From positions 3,596,001 to 3,660,000 of the forward strand of contig NZ_CP084560.1 of NCBI RefSeq assembly GCF_021789175.1: DNA of 64,000 bases. The letters run 5' to 3'. Positions 44,422 to 53,306 of this stretch are shown here, one piece after another. A program made the position numbers and the translations under genes. The stretch is from Arthrobacter sp. FW306-2-2C-D06B (GTDB taxonomy: Bacteria; Actinomycetota; Actinomycetes; Actinomycetales; Micrococcaceae). Every line of letters begins with the position of its first letter. Positions within the stretch are counted from its first letter, which is position 1. The notes beneath the pieces are model-generated. The model saw nothing but the letters and a program-made list of their open reading frames with translations, had not been told where the DNA came from and searched no databases.

Positions 44422-44768
44422 TGGCCCTGTCCACCGATCAGGGCCGCCAGTCCGGACAGGGCGTCGGTGCGGGCGCGGTAATAAACCCAGACGCCGCGCT
44501 TTTCGCGTTCGAGGAGGCCCGCTTCGTGCAGGACCTTCAGGTGGTGGCTGATGGTCGGCTGTGACAGCTCGAAGGCGTCGTTGAGGTCGCACACGCAGGC
44601 TTCGCCGCCCTCGTGGGACGCCACGAGGGACATCAGCCGCAGCCGCACTGGATCGCCCAGTGCCTTCAGCAACGGCACGATCCCTTCGGCTTCGGACTCC
44701 GACAAGGGCTCCCTGGACAGCGGCGAACAACACGCCACCGTCTCGACGGGCGTTAACTCCAAATGCAT
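44418..44768 (-). CDS. arsR: ArsR-family arsenic-responsive repressor
   Basis: 116 aa from the ATG at 44768. Winged helix with ALGDPVRLRLMSLVASHEGGEACVCDLNDAFELSQPTISHHLKVLHEAGLL: the CVC pair before the recognition helix is the usual arsenite-sensing site, and an N-terminal CC (ETVACCSP) may add ligands. Directly downstream of an AT-rich dyad, its likely operator. First gene of the resistance operon. Confidence 0.93.
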   Translation of the reverse strand: MHLELTPVETVACCSPLSREPLSESEAEGIVPLLKALGDPVRLRLMSLVASHEGGEACVCDLNDAFELSQPTISHHLKVLHEAGLLEREKRGVWVYYRARTDALSGLAALIGGQGQ

Positions 44769-44778
44769 AGACACACGT

Positions 44779-44802
44779 AAATATTCACACTTGTCGATAT
44801 TT
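44779..44802. promoter_or_regulatory. ArsR operator dyad
   Basis: Arms AAATAT (44779-44784) and ATATTT (44797-44802) enclose ACA and TGT at symmetric positions, an imperfect 24-bp palindrome just upstream of arsR. Its AT-richness stands out in the local sequence. Confidence 0.65.
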
Positions 44803-44814
44803 AAGGCAAGGCCG

Positions 44815-46311
44815 CTAAGGCAACGCGGGATCGTCGTCGTCCGCCATCGACGCCGCTGCGGCCGTGATGCGGTTGGCCATGCCCTTGAAGATGACGCCAT
44901 GGAAGGGCAGCACCGCCAGCCAGTACAACCGTCCACCCAAGCCTTTGGGGAAGAAGATAGCCCGTTGCCGGTAGCGGGCTCCGCCTTCGGTCTCCTCCGC
45001 CCGCATTTCCAGCCAGGCCCGCCCGGGTACCTTCATTTCCGCGCGGAGGCGCAAGAGTGAGCCGCGGTCGATCTGCTCCACGCGCCAGAAATCCAGCGCG
45101 TCCCCCGTATTCAGCCGGGTCGGATTGAGCCGCCCGCGGCGAAGCCCGACTCCACCCACGAGCTTGTCCATCCAGCCGCGCACGGACCAAGCCAAGGGAA
45201 ACGAGTACCAGCCGTTGTCTCCGCCGATGCCTTCTATGACCTGCCACAGTTGTTGCCGGGTGGCTGTGGTGAGCTGCTCCTGGTTGTCCTGGTACACCAG
45301 GTGTCCGGCCCATTGCGGGTCAGTGGGAAGCGGATCGCTCGGGGCACCGCGAACGGAGGAGTTCTGCCAACTGGTTTCCACTTCTCCGGCGGCCTCGCGC
45401 GCCAGGGCCAGGCGAAGGGCTTCCCGGTATCCAAGCAGTCCGGCTTCGGGCGGATCTATATATTCATGGATATCCTGCTCCCCGACCACGCAGTTTTGCT
45501 GGAGGGATCCGATCAGGGGCACTGCCAAGGAACGCGGTATGGGGGTGACGAGGTTGACCCACTGGGATGCCAACCATGGAGTCAGGACGGGCAAGGAAAT
45601 CACCGGCCGGCGCCGCAGGCCCGCTTCCGCGGCGTAGCCGTTCATCATCTCGTCGTACCGGAGGACATCCGGGCCGCCGACGTCGAAGGTGCGGTTGAGC
45701 GAGGCCGGGAGTCCAGCTGCTGCGACGAGGTAATACAGCACGTCGCGGATCGCGATCGGCTGGACCTTGTTCCGTACCCATCGCGGAGCCACCATGACGG
45801 GCAGCACCTCGGTCAGTTGCCGGATCATTTCGAACGACGCCGAACCGGAACCGATCACGACGCCGGCCTGAAGCACGATCGCAGGCACGTGCGGTTCCGC
45901 TAGGAAAATGTCGCCCACTTCCTTGCGGGACCGGAGGTGCCGGCTGAGCTCAGTTCCTTCCGGGTGCAATCCACCCAGGTAAATGATCCGTCCAGCCCGG
46001 GCGTCGGCCGCCGCGCGTGCGACGTTGCCGGCGCAGAGCCTTTCTGTCTGTTCGAAAGACCGATGGCCCGAATGGCCCATCGAGTGCACCAGGTAGTAGA
46101 TGACGCCGGCCCCGGCAAACGCCTGCCGCAGGGAGTCGACATCCTCGAGGTCGCCGATCATCACGTCCACGCGGTCTGCCCAGGGGACGTCGTCGAGCTT
46201 GTTCGTGTGCCGTACAAGGACCCGGACGTCGTACCCGGCCTCGAGCAGGCGCGGGACGAGGCGTCCCCCGATATACCCGGTGGATCCCAAGACCACTGCC
46301 AGTGGATTCAT
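44815..46311 (-). CDS. NAD(P)-binding SDR-like protein with DUF2867 C-terminal domain
   Basis: 498 aa. N-terminal Rossmann fold VVLGSTGYIGGRLVPRLLEAGYDVRVLVR (about 6-34), NTHK-type nucleotide loop, YYLVHSMGHS and IYLGGLHPEG, similar to NmrA/complex-I-assembly-like atypical SDRs. The C-terminal about 150 aa (WYSFPLAWSVRGWMDKLVGGVGLRRGR, LEMRAEETEG, HGVIFKGMANRI) match DUF2867, often fused to this domain. Catalytic role unknown. It sits upstream of arsR on the same strand; the arsR operator between them suggests independent transcription. Confidence 0.85.
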   Translation of the reverse strand: MNPLAVVLGSTGYIGGRLVPRLLEAGYDVRVLVRHTNKLDDVPWADRVDVMIGDLEDVDSLRQAFAGAGVIYYLVHSMGHSGHRSFEQTERLCAGNVARAAADARAGRIIYLGGLHPEGTELSRHLRSRKEVGDIFLAEPHVPAIVLQAGVVIGSGSASFEMIRQLTEVLPVMVAPRWVRNKVQPIAIRDVLYYLVAAAGLPASLNRTFDVGGPDVLRYDEMMNGYAAEAGLRRRPVISLPVLTPWLASQWVNLVTPIPRSLAVPLIGSLQQNCVVGEQDIHEYIDPPEAGLLGYREALRLALAREAAGEVETSWQNSSVRGAPSDPLPTDPQWAGHLVYQDNQEQLTTATRQQLWQVIEGIGGDNGWYSFPLAWSVRGWMDKLVGGVGLRRGRLNPTRLNTGDALDFWRVEQIDRGSLLRLRAEMKVPGRAWLEMRAEETEGGARYRQRAIFFPKGLGGRLYWLAVLPFHGVIFKGMANRITAAAASMADDDDPALP

Positions 46312-46371
46312 TGTGCCCTCTCCGAATGCCCTTGCGGAGCCGGAACTCCGACGCCCAAGGCCAGCGTAGCC

Positions 46372-48759
46372 CTACGCCGATCCGGCCCGTTTCCGGCGGT
46401 CGTTCTTGCCCCGGAGGTCGCGGTTCAGGCGGCGGTCACCGTGGTAGAGCAGCGACTCCCAGTCGACCTGTTCCGGAGTTTTGGGAACGATGGCCGGGGG
46501 CAGTGCTTTCGGCTTTTTGGGCTCGACGTATAGCCAGTTCAGCACGCCAAGGTACATGTCCACTCCGGAGTTGGCCAGTCCGATGTAGGCCCGGATAGCA
46601 CCGGCGGCCATCACGGCGTTGAAGGCGGCGAAGGCGGCGTTGCCCCAGTTTCCGAGTTCCCAGTTGCGCCAGACGGTCAGCAGGGAGAACGCAACGATCA
46701 GGTACGGAGCGAGGACGTAGAGGGCCGGCGCGGCGGTACGGTCTTTGACCTTCGGGGTCCGGACGAACGGGATCTTGTCTCCCGTGAGCGCTTGCTGGAG
46801 GGACTTCAGGACGCCGGCGAGATTGACCGGCAGGAGAACGAGGTTGAATCCGTAGATCCGGAAGATGTCGCTGAACCTGTGGCCGCAGTCCCGCAGGTCG
46901 CTTCCCATGGCCAGGAAGTAGGGCAGGGCCGCAAGGAAGACCAAGGGGCTGAGGAGACGGCTGTCGTAGGGGTATGCGAGGAGGAACAGCAACCCGAAAC
47001 TGGCCCAGGTGATGGAGGCCATGTAGTTGACCCGCAGCAGGATTTCGCGGAAGAGGACCGGCCTGGCTTGGCCTCGGCGCTTGCGGATCTGTTCCCAGAG
47101 TTTGGGCAGGATCAGCAGGCCGCCGTTGGCCCAGCGCCGTCGCTGCACCACGAGCGATCCGAAGTCCGGCGGGGTGGCGCTGTAGCTGAGCCGTTCGGGG
47201 TAGTTGGCCAAGGTCCAGCCATGCTTACCGAGGTCCACGCTGGACTCGGTGTCTTCGATGACAGTGCGGTCCTGGATGTAGGTTCTGACCTCGAAGCCGC
47301 CCACAGTGGAGATCTCTACGATGTCCTCCAGGGCGCGTTTGCGGATCACGGCGTTCGCGCCCACCCAGAAGGTGGCGCCGTATTGGGTCATGCCCTGGTG
47401 CTGGATGTGCTGGATGTCTGTGGTGGCCCCGGCGATGCGCTCGATCCGGGTCGGGGCGCCGCGGAAGGAGGAATACGGGGTCTGGGTGACGGCTACCTGC
47501 TCATTTCCCGGGGATTCGAGGAGATGAACCAAGCGGAGGCAGTAGTCGCGCAGCAGCATCGAGTCCGCATCCAGGGTCAGGACGTAGGTGGTGTCCGGGA
47601 TCGAGAGCGCGTCGCCGTCGTCGACCCCTGCCGGCCCAGCGACCCCTGCCGGCCCAGCGACCCCTGCCGGCCCAGCGACCCCTGCGGGCCGCAAGACGGT
47701 CCCGTCCGCGGTCTGTTCCGGGTGCCAGGTCCCGCCCATGAGTGAGAGGTAGGCGTTCAGGTTCATGGCCTTGTTGGCCTCGTGGGAGAGGCTCGCGAAC
47801 CGCTTCCGCTCGAACGTTGACACCCGGGCGTTGAAGATCCAGGTCAGCCGTGCGTACAGTTCAGCGATGCGTTCCGGCCCGGGAGAGGTCCGCTGGGCGT
47901 TGGCGGCCGTCAGGGCCAGGATCACCAGACGTAGTTCCCGGGCCAGGCCCATGAGGACCAGATCCACGAAGAACTCATCCACGTGGTCCCCGACGGACTC
48001 GGTCTCGGCCATGGCTTCGAGCCATTCGGCGGCGTATTGGTATTCGGCGATGAGCCGCTCAACCTCGGTGCCGGGGTCTAGTTCAGGTTCTTGATCACGA
48101 CGACGGCGGTACCTCGCGTAGGCGGCGTTGACCCTCGCCGCCGGTTCCTGGAGTGTTTCCGTGATCTGGCCTGCGAGCGCGCGCGTGGCTTCCAGGCGCC
48201 GGAGCACGTCGGGGTCTTCCGGGAAGGGTGGGTCATCGAGAAGCAGCACAACACTCAGGTCCGGGAATTCCTGCAGGACCGCGGACCACATGGTCCCACG
48301 GACCACTTCCGGCTCTTCCGCGTAGGAAGGAATCAGCACGGTGATGCCCTCGGAGTAGTCGAAGAAGTGCCGGTCCAGTTCCCCTCGTGGAACACGCCGG
48401 TGGGCCCGAAAGCGGGTCAGGGCGCCTTGGCGGGCGGTGAGGTACATCAACGCCGAGAACGTCAGGAAGGACACCACTACCAAGTAGGAGAGGGTTTCTG
48501 CGCCGAAGCGGAATCCAGCGCCGGGGTTGTCCACCAGCTGCTTGAGCACCGTCGTGACCACATAGCCGACCCAGGCGAGCACGGTGGTGAGGACGGCGAT
48601 GCGGCCGAGGACTATTTTCCGCCGCGATGGCGCAGGATGGACGATCGAGAGCGGTTCAGAGCGTTTTTCCGCGCCCCACTGACGCTTTCGGGCTTTTGAA
48701 GACTGCCCGTCCGCCGTTCCCTGTTCATCGGGGCGAAGCAGCACGATCTGATCCGACAT
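46372..48759 (-). CDS. Membrane-bound GT2 glycosyltransferase, cellulose-synthase-like
   Basis: 795 aa from the ATG at 48759. Two N-terminal helices, a cytoplasmic processive GT2 domain and several C-terminal helices. Catalytic elements: ITVLIPSYAEEPEVVRGT, LTLDADSMLLRDYC (DxD), VIEDTESSVDL (the TED-type motif) and VQRRRWANGGL (QxxRW). The domain is interrupted by about 200 aa of helices between the first strand and DxD, and by a short collagen-like GPAGVA repeat. No PilZ domain. The product polysaccharide is unknown; the divergent GH18/CBM gene hints at an amino-sugar polymer. Confidence 0.87.
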   Translation of the reverse strand: MSDQIVLLRPDEQGTADGQSSKARKRQWGAEKRSEPLSIVHPAPSRRKIVLGRIAVLTTVLAWVGYVVTTVLKQLVDNPGAGFRFGAETLSYLVVVSFLTFSALMYLTARQGALTRFRAHRRVPRGELDRHFFDYSEGITVLIPSYAEEPEVVRGTMWSAVLQEFPDLSVVLLLDDPPFPEDPDVLRRLEATRALAGQITETLQEPAARVNAAYARYRRRRDQEPELDPGTEVERLIAEYQYAAEWLEAMAETESVGDHVDEFFVDLVLMGLARELRLVILALTAANAQRTSPGPERIAELYARLTWIFNARVSTFERKRFASLSHEANKAMNLNAYLSLMGGTWHPEQTADGTVLRPAGVAGPAGVAGPAGVAGPAGVDDGDALSIPDTTYVLTLDADSMLLRDYCLRLVHLLESPGNEQVAVTQTPYSSFRGAPTRIERIAGATTDIQHIQHQGMTQYGATFWVGANAVIRKRALEDIVEISTVGGFEVRTYIQDRTVIEDTESSVDLGKHGWTLANYPERLSYSATPPDFGSLVVQRRRWANGGLLILPKLWEQIRKRRGQARPVLFREILLRVNYMASITWASFGLLFLLAYPYDSRLLSPLVFLAALPYFLAMGSDLRDCGHRFSDIFRIYGFNLVLLPVNLAGVLKSLQQALTGDKIPFVRTPKVKDRTAAPALYVLAPYLIVAFSLLTVWRNWELGNWGNAAFAAFNAVMAAGAIRAYIGLANSGVDMYLGVLNWLYVEPKKPKALPPAIVPKTPEQVDWESLLYHGDRRLNRDLRGKNDRRKRAGSA
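47623..47690. repeat. 18-bp tandem repeat in the GT2 coding sequence
   Basis: About four in-frame copies of GACCCCTGCCGGCCCAGC encode GPAGVA repeats on the minus strand, shortly before the DxD motif. Copy-number change would alter protein length by six residues per unit. Confidence 0.9.
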
Positions 48760-48976
48760 GAATCCCCATTCGCTGTCCGTGCACCCCCAGCGGGCGCGCG
48801 GCACAATGCGGGCGTAATGTAACGGACCGCACTCCAGTGCGCCCCTATGATAGGCGAACAACGCGGAGTTCCGACAGAACTCATGGAAATGCTACGCAAG
48901 ATGCGGCGCTTCCCGGGGAGTGAGATCTTTCCCAGACATCCGTGAAGTCCTATTCACAAGTTCTAGGGGTATCTCT

Positions 48977-50545
48977 GTGTCTAAGCGCTTTCCCGGCCGA
49001 CGGCTGTCCGTCCTGCGTTTGGGCATCCTTTGCGTCATCGTGGTCGCGGCGGTCACCGCCGGCTACCTCGGCCTCCGCAACGTCCAGGATGTCAGTGCCG
49101 CAGCATCCATGCCTTCGGTGTTCTCCGGCTACGTGGACGTGACGGCGACGCCCCGGTTCGCGTTCGAAGATCCAGCCGTGCCCAGCGCGAAAGCCGTGGT
49201 GCTCTCCTTCGTCGTCGCCGATCCGAAGCAGGACTGCGCCCCGTCCTGGGGTGCGGCGTACAGCCCCGACCAGGCAGCTTCGGACCTCGATCTGGACCGG
49301 AGGATCGCCCGGCTCCGCCAGCTTGGCGGGGCAACCGCGGTTTCCTTCGGCGGGATGAACAACAACGAACTCGCAGTTTCCTGCAAAGACACAAAGGCCC
49401 TGACTGACGCCTACCGGCAGGTCGTGGACCGCTACGACGTCGCGACGGTAGATCTCGACGTCGAAGGCGTCGCCTTGGGCGACATGGCCGCTGCCGACCG
49501 ACGGGCCCAAGCCATTGCCGCCCTCCAGAAGGAACGCAAAGCCAGCGGCAAGTCCCTCGCCGTCTGGCTGACCCTTGCCGCCGACCCGAACGGCCTCACA
49601 AGCCAAGGCCAGGCCATCGTGGCGCATACCCTGTCCGGCGGGGTCGATCTGGAGGGTGTAAACATCATGACGATGGATTTCGGCGCCAGTAAGCCTGCAG
49701 CTTGGAGCATGTCCCGGGCCTCGGAGTCAGCCGCGGATGCCGCCCACGATCAGCTGGCCGCCCTCTACCGCAACGCCGGAACTGACTTTGGCAGCGAAAC
49801 CCTCTGGCGCAAACTTGGCTTGACCGTCATGGTGGGCCAGAACGATATCGCCGGCGAAATATTCACCCTCGATGACGGCGCCACCATGAACAGTTTTGTC
49901 AAGGACAAGGGCCTTGGCAGGTTGTCAATGTGGTCCATGAACAGGGACAGGACCTGCAGCCCCAACTACCCGGATTTGACCAAGGTCTCGGACAGCTGCA
50001 GCGGGGTGGTTCAGGGTTCCCAGCTGTTCTCGACCACGCTTGCCCATGACGTGGCACTGCCTACGCCGACTATTACTCCATCGCCTACGGTCACTGCCTC
50101 AAGTAGTGCAACCGCCACCCCCACCGATGACCCGGCAACGAGCCCCTATCCGGTATGGAGCACTTACGCCGCTTATACGGCGGCTGACAGGGTGGTCTGG
50201 CACGGCAGCGTGTACGAGGCGAAATGGTGGACCCGTGCTGACGTTCCGGACAACCCGGTCCTGCAGGGCGGTGCCACTCCGTGGAAGCTCGTGGGTCCGG
50301 TGCTGCCCGGGGACAGGCCGAGCCCCAAGGGGACGGTGCCTGCGGGGACCTTCCCGGCATGGGTTCCGGAGACCATCTATCACAAGGGCGACCGCATTCT
50401 CTTCGAAGGATCCGCATTCGAGGCCAAGTGGTGGACTCAGGGCGACAGTCCGGAAGCCGCAGTCCAAGGCGCCCCGGACTCCCCCTGGGCAAGATTGACC
50501 CCGGCCCAAATCCTCACCCCACCGGCTTCCGCACCGGCTTCCTGA
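48977..50545 (+). CDS. Exported GH18-like protein with two C-terminal chitin-binding-type modules
   Basis: 522 aa from the GTG at 48977, preceded by AGGGGT; the open frame extends 19 codons upstream without a ribosome site. Membrane anchor or signal LRLGILCVIVVAAVTAGYLGL. A GH18-like barrel follows: TAVSFGGMNNNEL and YDVATVDLDVEG, which holds the DxDxE end of the GH18 motif, then GVNIMTMDFGA and LSMWSMNRD. After a Thr/Pro/Ser linker come two CBM5/12-like modules, each with YxAxDRVxxxGxxYEAKWWT (about 400-440 and 468-510). Likely binds and cleaves a chitin-like glycan. Confidence 0.88.
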   Translation: MSKRFPGRRLSVLRLGILCVIVVAAVTAGYLGLRNVQDVSAAASMPSVFSGYVDVTATPRFAFEDPAVPSAKAVVLSFVVADPKQDCAPSWGAAYSPDQAASDLDLDRRIARLRQLGGATAVSFGGMNNNELAVSCKDTKALTDAYRQVVDRYDVATVDLDVEGVALGDMAAADRRAQAIAALQKERKASGKSLAVWLTLAADPNGLTSQGQAIVAHTLSGGVDLEGVNIMTMDFGASKPAAWSMSRASESAADAAHDQLAALYRNAGTDFGSETLWRKLGLTVMVGQNDIAGEIFTLDDGATMNSFVKDKGLGRLSMWSMNRDRTCSPNYPDLTKVSDSCSGVVQGSQLFSTTLAHDVALPTPTITPSPTVTASSSATATPTDDPATSPYPVWSTYAAYTAADRVVWHGSVYEAKWWTRADVPDNPVLQGGATPWKLVGPVLPGDRPSPKGTVPAGTFPAWVPETIYHKGDRILFEGSAFEAKWWTQGDSPEAAVQGAPDSPWARLTPAQILTPPASAPAS

Positions 50546-50548
50546 CGC

Positions 50549-50607
50549 GCGAACAGGCAGCAGATGCCCTCAAAATCGCTTCGAGAGGGCATCTGCTGCC
50601 TGTTCGT
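50549..50607. repeat. Family E 59-bp palindrome, copy E1
   Basis: Arms 50549-50571 and 50585-50607 (GCGAACAGGCAGCAGATGCC plus CTC, one terminal mismatch) around a 13-nt loop AAAATCGCTTCGA. It begins four bases after the GH18 stop and may also act as its terminator. Confidence 0.9.
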
Positions 50608-50627
50608 GATGGGGTTTCGACGGGGAG

Positions 50628-50669
50628 GCCCTCCGCCGTCGTTTTCAGGGGGGCTCGACGGCGGAGGGC
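50628..50669. terminator. Perfect 14-bp hairpin downstream of the tasA-like gene
   Basis: GCCCTCCGCCGTCG (50628-50641) pairs exactly with 50656-50669. There is no clear T-run, but the position between converging genes suits termination. Confidence 0.6.
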
Positions 50670-50687
50670 TGGCTGGGGTGGGGGGTG

Positions 50688-51308
50688 TTACTGGTTGGTG
50701 GCGGTGCGCTGGGTGCCGGTGAAGTTGAAGGCGATGGTGCTGCTCTGGTTCTGGAGGGTGTTGTCTGCGGTGGAGGGCAGGGTCAGGGTGACGCGGAGGT
50801 TGTCGGTGTGGCCGGCGGTGATGGAGGTCAGGTTGGCCAGGGCGACGTTGGCTCCGATCACGGGGCGGGAAGCCAGTACCGAGGTGGTGGTGCCGGAGCA
50901 GGTGTAGGTGTAGGCGGGGGCGGTGCCGGCTTCGGTCCAGGCGGTGGAGCAGTCATCGACGGCGACCTGCAGGCCCATGGTGGTGTTGGTGTCCAGCAGG
51001 GAGGTCGGGGAGGCCGCGGTGGTCAGGGTGATCGCGGAGAGGTTCTGGTTTCCGGTGGCGTTGCTGAGGGTGGCGACGCGCTGGACGGTGTCGCCGGGGA
51101 CCAGGCCGGAGGCGGCGACGCTGAGGCGGTTGGTGGTGCCGGTTGCGCCGAGGGCGATGTTGACGATGCCGGAGGCGACGGTGTTGCTGGCGGAGGTGCT
51201 GGAGGTGAAGGCACCGTAGGTTCCCAGTCCTGCCACGCCGGCAGCAGTGCCGACCAGGGCCAGGGATGCGATGACTTTGCCGGTGGTGGTTTTCAGGTTG
51301 AGACCCAT
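50688..51308 (-). CDS. TasA/CalY-like exported surface protein
   Basis: 206 aa, ATG with GGAAAAC upstream. N-terminal signal typical of SipW-dependent proteins (GKVIASLALVGTAAGVAGLGTYGAFTSSTSAS). The mature part is beta-rich, very high in Thr, Ser, Ala and Asn, with one likely disulfide (DDCSTAW and YTCSGTT). TasA-like proteins form biofilm matrix fibres in Bacillus; actinobacterial members are largely unstudied. No SipW-type peptidase gene is nearby. Flanked on both sides by family E palindromes. Confidence 0.82.
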   Translation of the reverse strand: MGLNLKTTTGKVIASLALVGTAAGVAGLGTYGAFTSSTSASNTVASGIVNIALGATGTTNRLSVAASGLVPGDTVQRVATLSNATGNQNLSAITLTTAASPTSLLDTNTTMGLQVAVDDCSTAWTEAGTAPAYTYTCSGTTTSVLASRPVIGANVALANLTSITAGHTDNLRVTLTLPSTADNTLQNQSSTIAFNFTGTQRTATNQ

Positions 51309-51505
51309 GATGTTTTCCGTTTCTTGAAGCCCGTGTGACCGGGGCTTTGCTGTCCGATGACCTCTACTTTCCGGCAGGATTTTTAGGAAGCCGCAAGGTT
51401 CCCGCTAGCTTTTCTCGAAGATTGGTTAAAGATTCAATCAAGTAATTTTCGAGTGGTGAGCAGTCGGGTGCCCGCAGCGGGCAAGTAGTGGAAACGAGTA
51501 ACGAC

Positions 51506-51564
51506 GCGAACAGGCAGTAAATGCCCCCAAAATCGCTCCCAGAGGGCACTTACTGCCTGTTCGC
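51506..51564. repeat. Family E 59-bp palindrome, copy E2
   Basis: Arms 51506-51528 and 51542-51564 (GCGAACAGGCAGTAAATGCC...) around a 13-nt loop AAAATCGCTCCCA; same dimensions as E1. It lies in the 556-bp gap 51309-51864, together with the small ORF and the CzrA-type operator. Confidence 0.9.
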
Positions 51565-51586
51565 GTTAACGCCGCTGCCCAAACCC

Positions 51587-51718
51587 CTAGCGTCGGAGCG
51601 CTAGTACGACGACGGCGACGGTCGCCACAGCGAGGATCGCCAACCCCACGTATGCAAGCACCTGAAGGCGCTGCTTTCGAATTTCCCGCTTCGATTCACG
51701 AGCCGACAGCCCAATCAT
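51587..51718 (-). CDS. Small single-span membrane protein (about 43 aa)
   Basis: A basic N-terminus (MIGLSARESKREIRKQRLQV) is followed by one hydrophobic helix (LAYVGLAILAVATVAVVVLAL) ending RR. I prefer the ATG at 51718 with GGGGAA five bases upstream; one at 51730 would add four residues. A small real gene is plausible but cannot be proved from sequence alone. Confidence 0.5.
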   Translation of the reverse strand: MIGLSARESKREIRKQRLQVLAYVGLAILAVATVAVVVLALRR

Positions 51719-51823
51719 CTTGTTCCCCATGTGGGGAGCGTACGCCGCGATTGTTTCGCTCGGGCAACAAGGAGGATAACTGTTACGAAGTTCCCAGCTG
51801 CCAACCCCTGGAACCGTGTCCCC

Positions 51824-51854
51824 TATACTGACATCTGAATACCTGTTCAGATGT
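51824..51854 (+). promoter_or_regulatory. Promoter and CzrA-type operator of the metal-efflux operon
   Basis: A TATACT -10 (51824-51829) is followed at once by arms ACATCTGAA (51831-51839) and TTCAGATGT (51846-51854), a perfect 9+9 dyad with a 6-nt centre. The TGAA-n6-TTCA core is what CzrA/SmtB-type repressors bind. It ends ten bases before the GTG start. Confidence 0.82.
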
Positions 51855-51864
51855 TGGAGGTCCC

Positions 51865-52274
51865 GTGGTTGCCCGTGAAGCTGTCGACGAATGCGGCGTG
51901 AAACTTGTCGACCCCGACAGGGTCGAAATCGTCCGCGCGGCCCTGCCCTCGGATCATGACATTGCCGAACTGGCCGACGTGTTCTCCCTGCTCGGCGACC
52001 CTGGGCGCTTGCGGCTGTTGACGTCGCTGCTGGAAGGCGGAGAACTGTGCGTGTGCGACCTTGCCGCGACGACGGCGATGAGCGAGAGTGCGGTCAGCCA
52101 TGCGTTGCGGCTGCTGCGCGCCCACCGGGTGGTTTCCGTTTCGAGGCGCGGCCGGATGGCGTACTACCGGCTCGATGATGCGCATGTACGGATGCTGCTG
52201 GACCTGGGGCTGACCCACACCGGCCACACCGTCGCCGTTCACCCCGAGCGCACGGCCAAGGAGGCCAAAGGCCA

Positions 52275-52278
<4 letters not shown>
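51865..52278 (+). CDS. ArsR/SmtB-family zinc or nickel/cobalt sensor (CzrA/NmtR type)
   Basis: 137 aa, GTG start with GGAGG upstream. Winged helix (LGDPGRLRLLTSLLEGGELCVCDLAATTAMSESAVSHALRLLRAHRVV). The last helix carries DAHVRMLLDLGLTHTGH, which fits the D-x-H-x10-H-x2-H alpha5 metal site of CzrA and NmtR exactly. A CVC pair at the alpha3 position is also kept. Overlaps the CDF exporter gene by ATGA and follows a clear operator: a metal-derepressed autoregulated pair. Confidence 0.9.
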
Positions 52279-53258
<980 letters not shown>

Positions 53259-53281
53259 TGACGCTTCCCCTACCGTGAGAC

Positions 53282-53297
53282 TGTAACAGTCGTTACA
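53282..53297. promoter_or_regulatory. Palindrome upstream of the ChrB-like gene
   Basis: TGTAAC (53282-53287) and GTTACA (53292-53297) around AGTC form a 16-bp dyad, nine bases before the GTG start. Probable operator; the binding protein is not identified, with the ChrB-like protein as a candidate. Confidence 0.6.
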
Positions 53298-53306
53298 CTT
53301 ACACCT

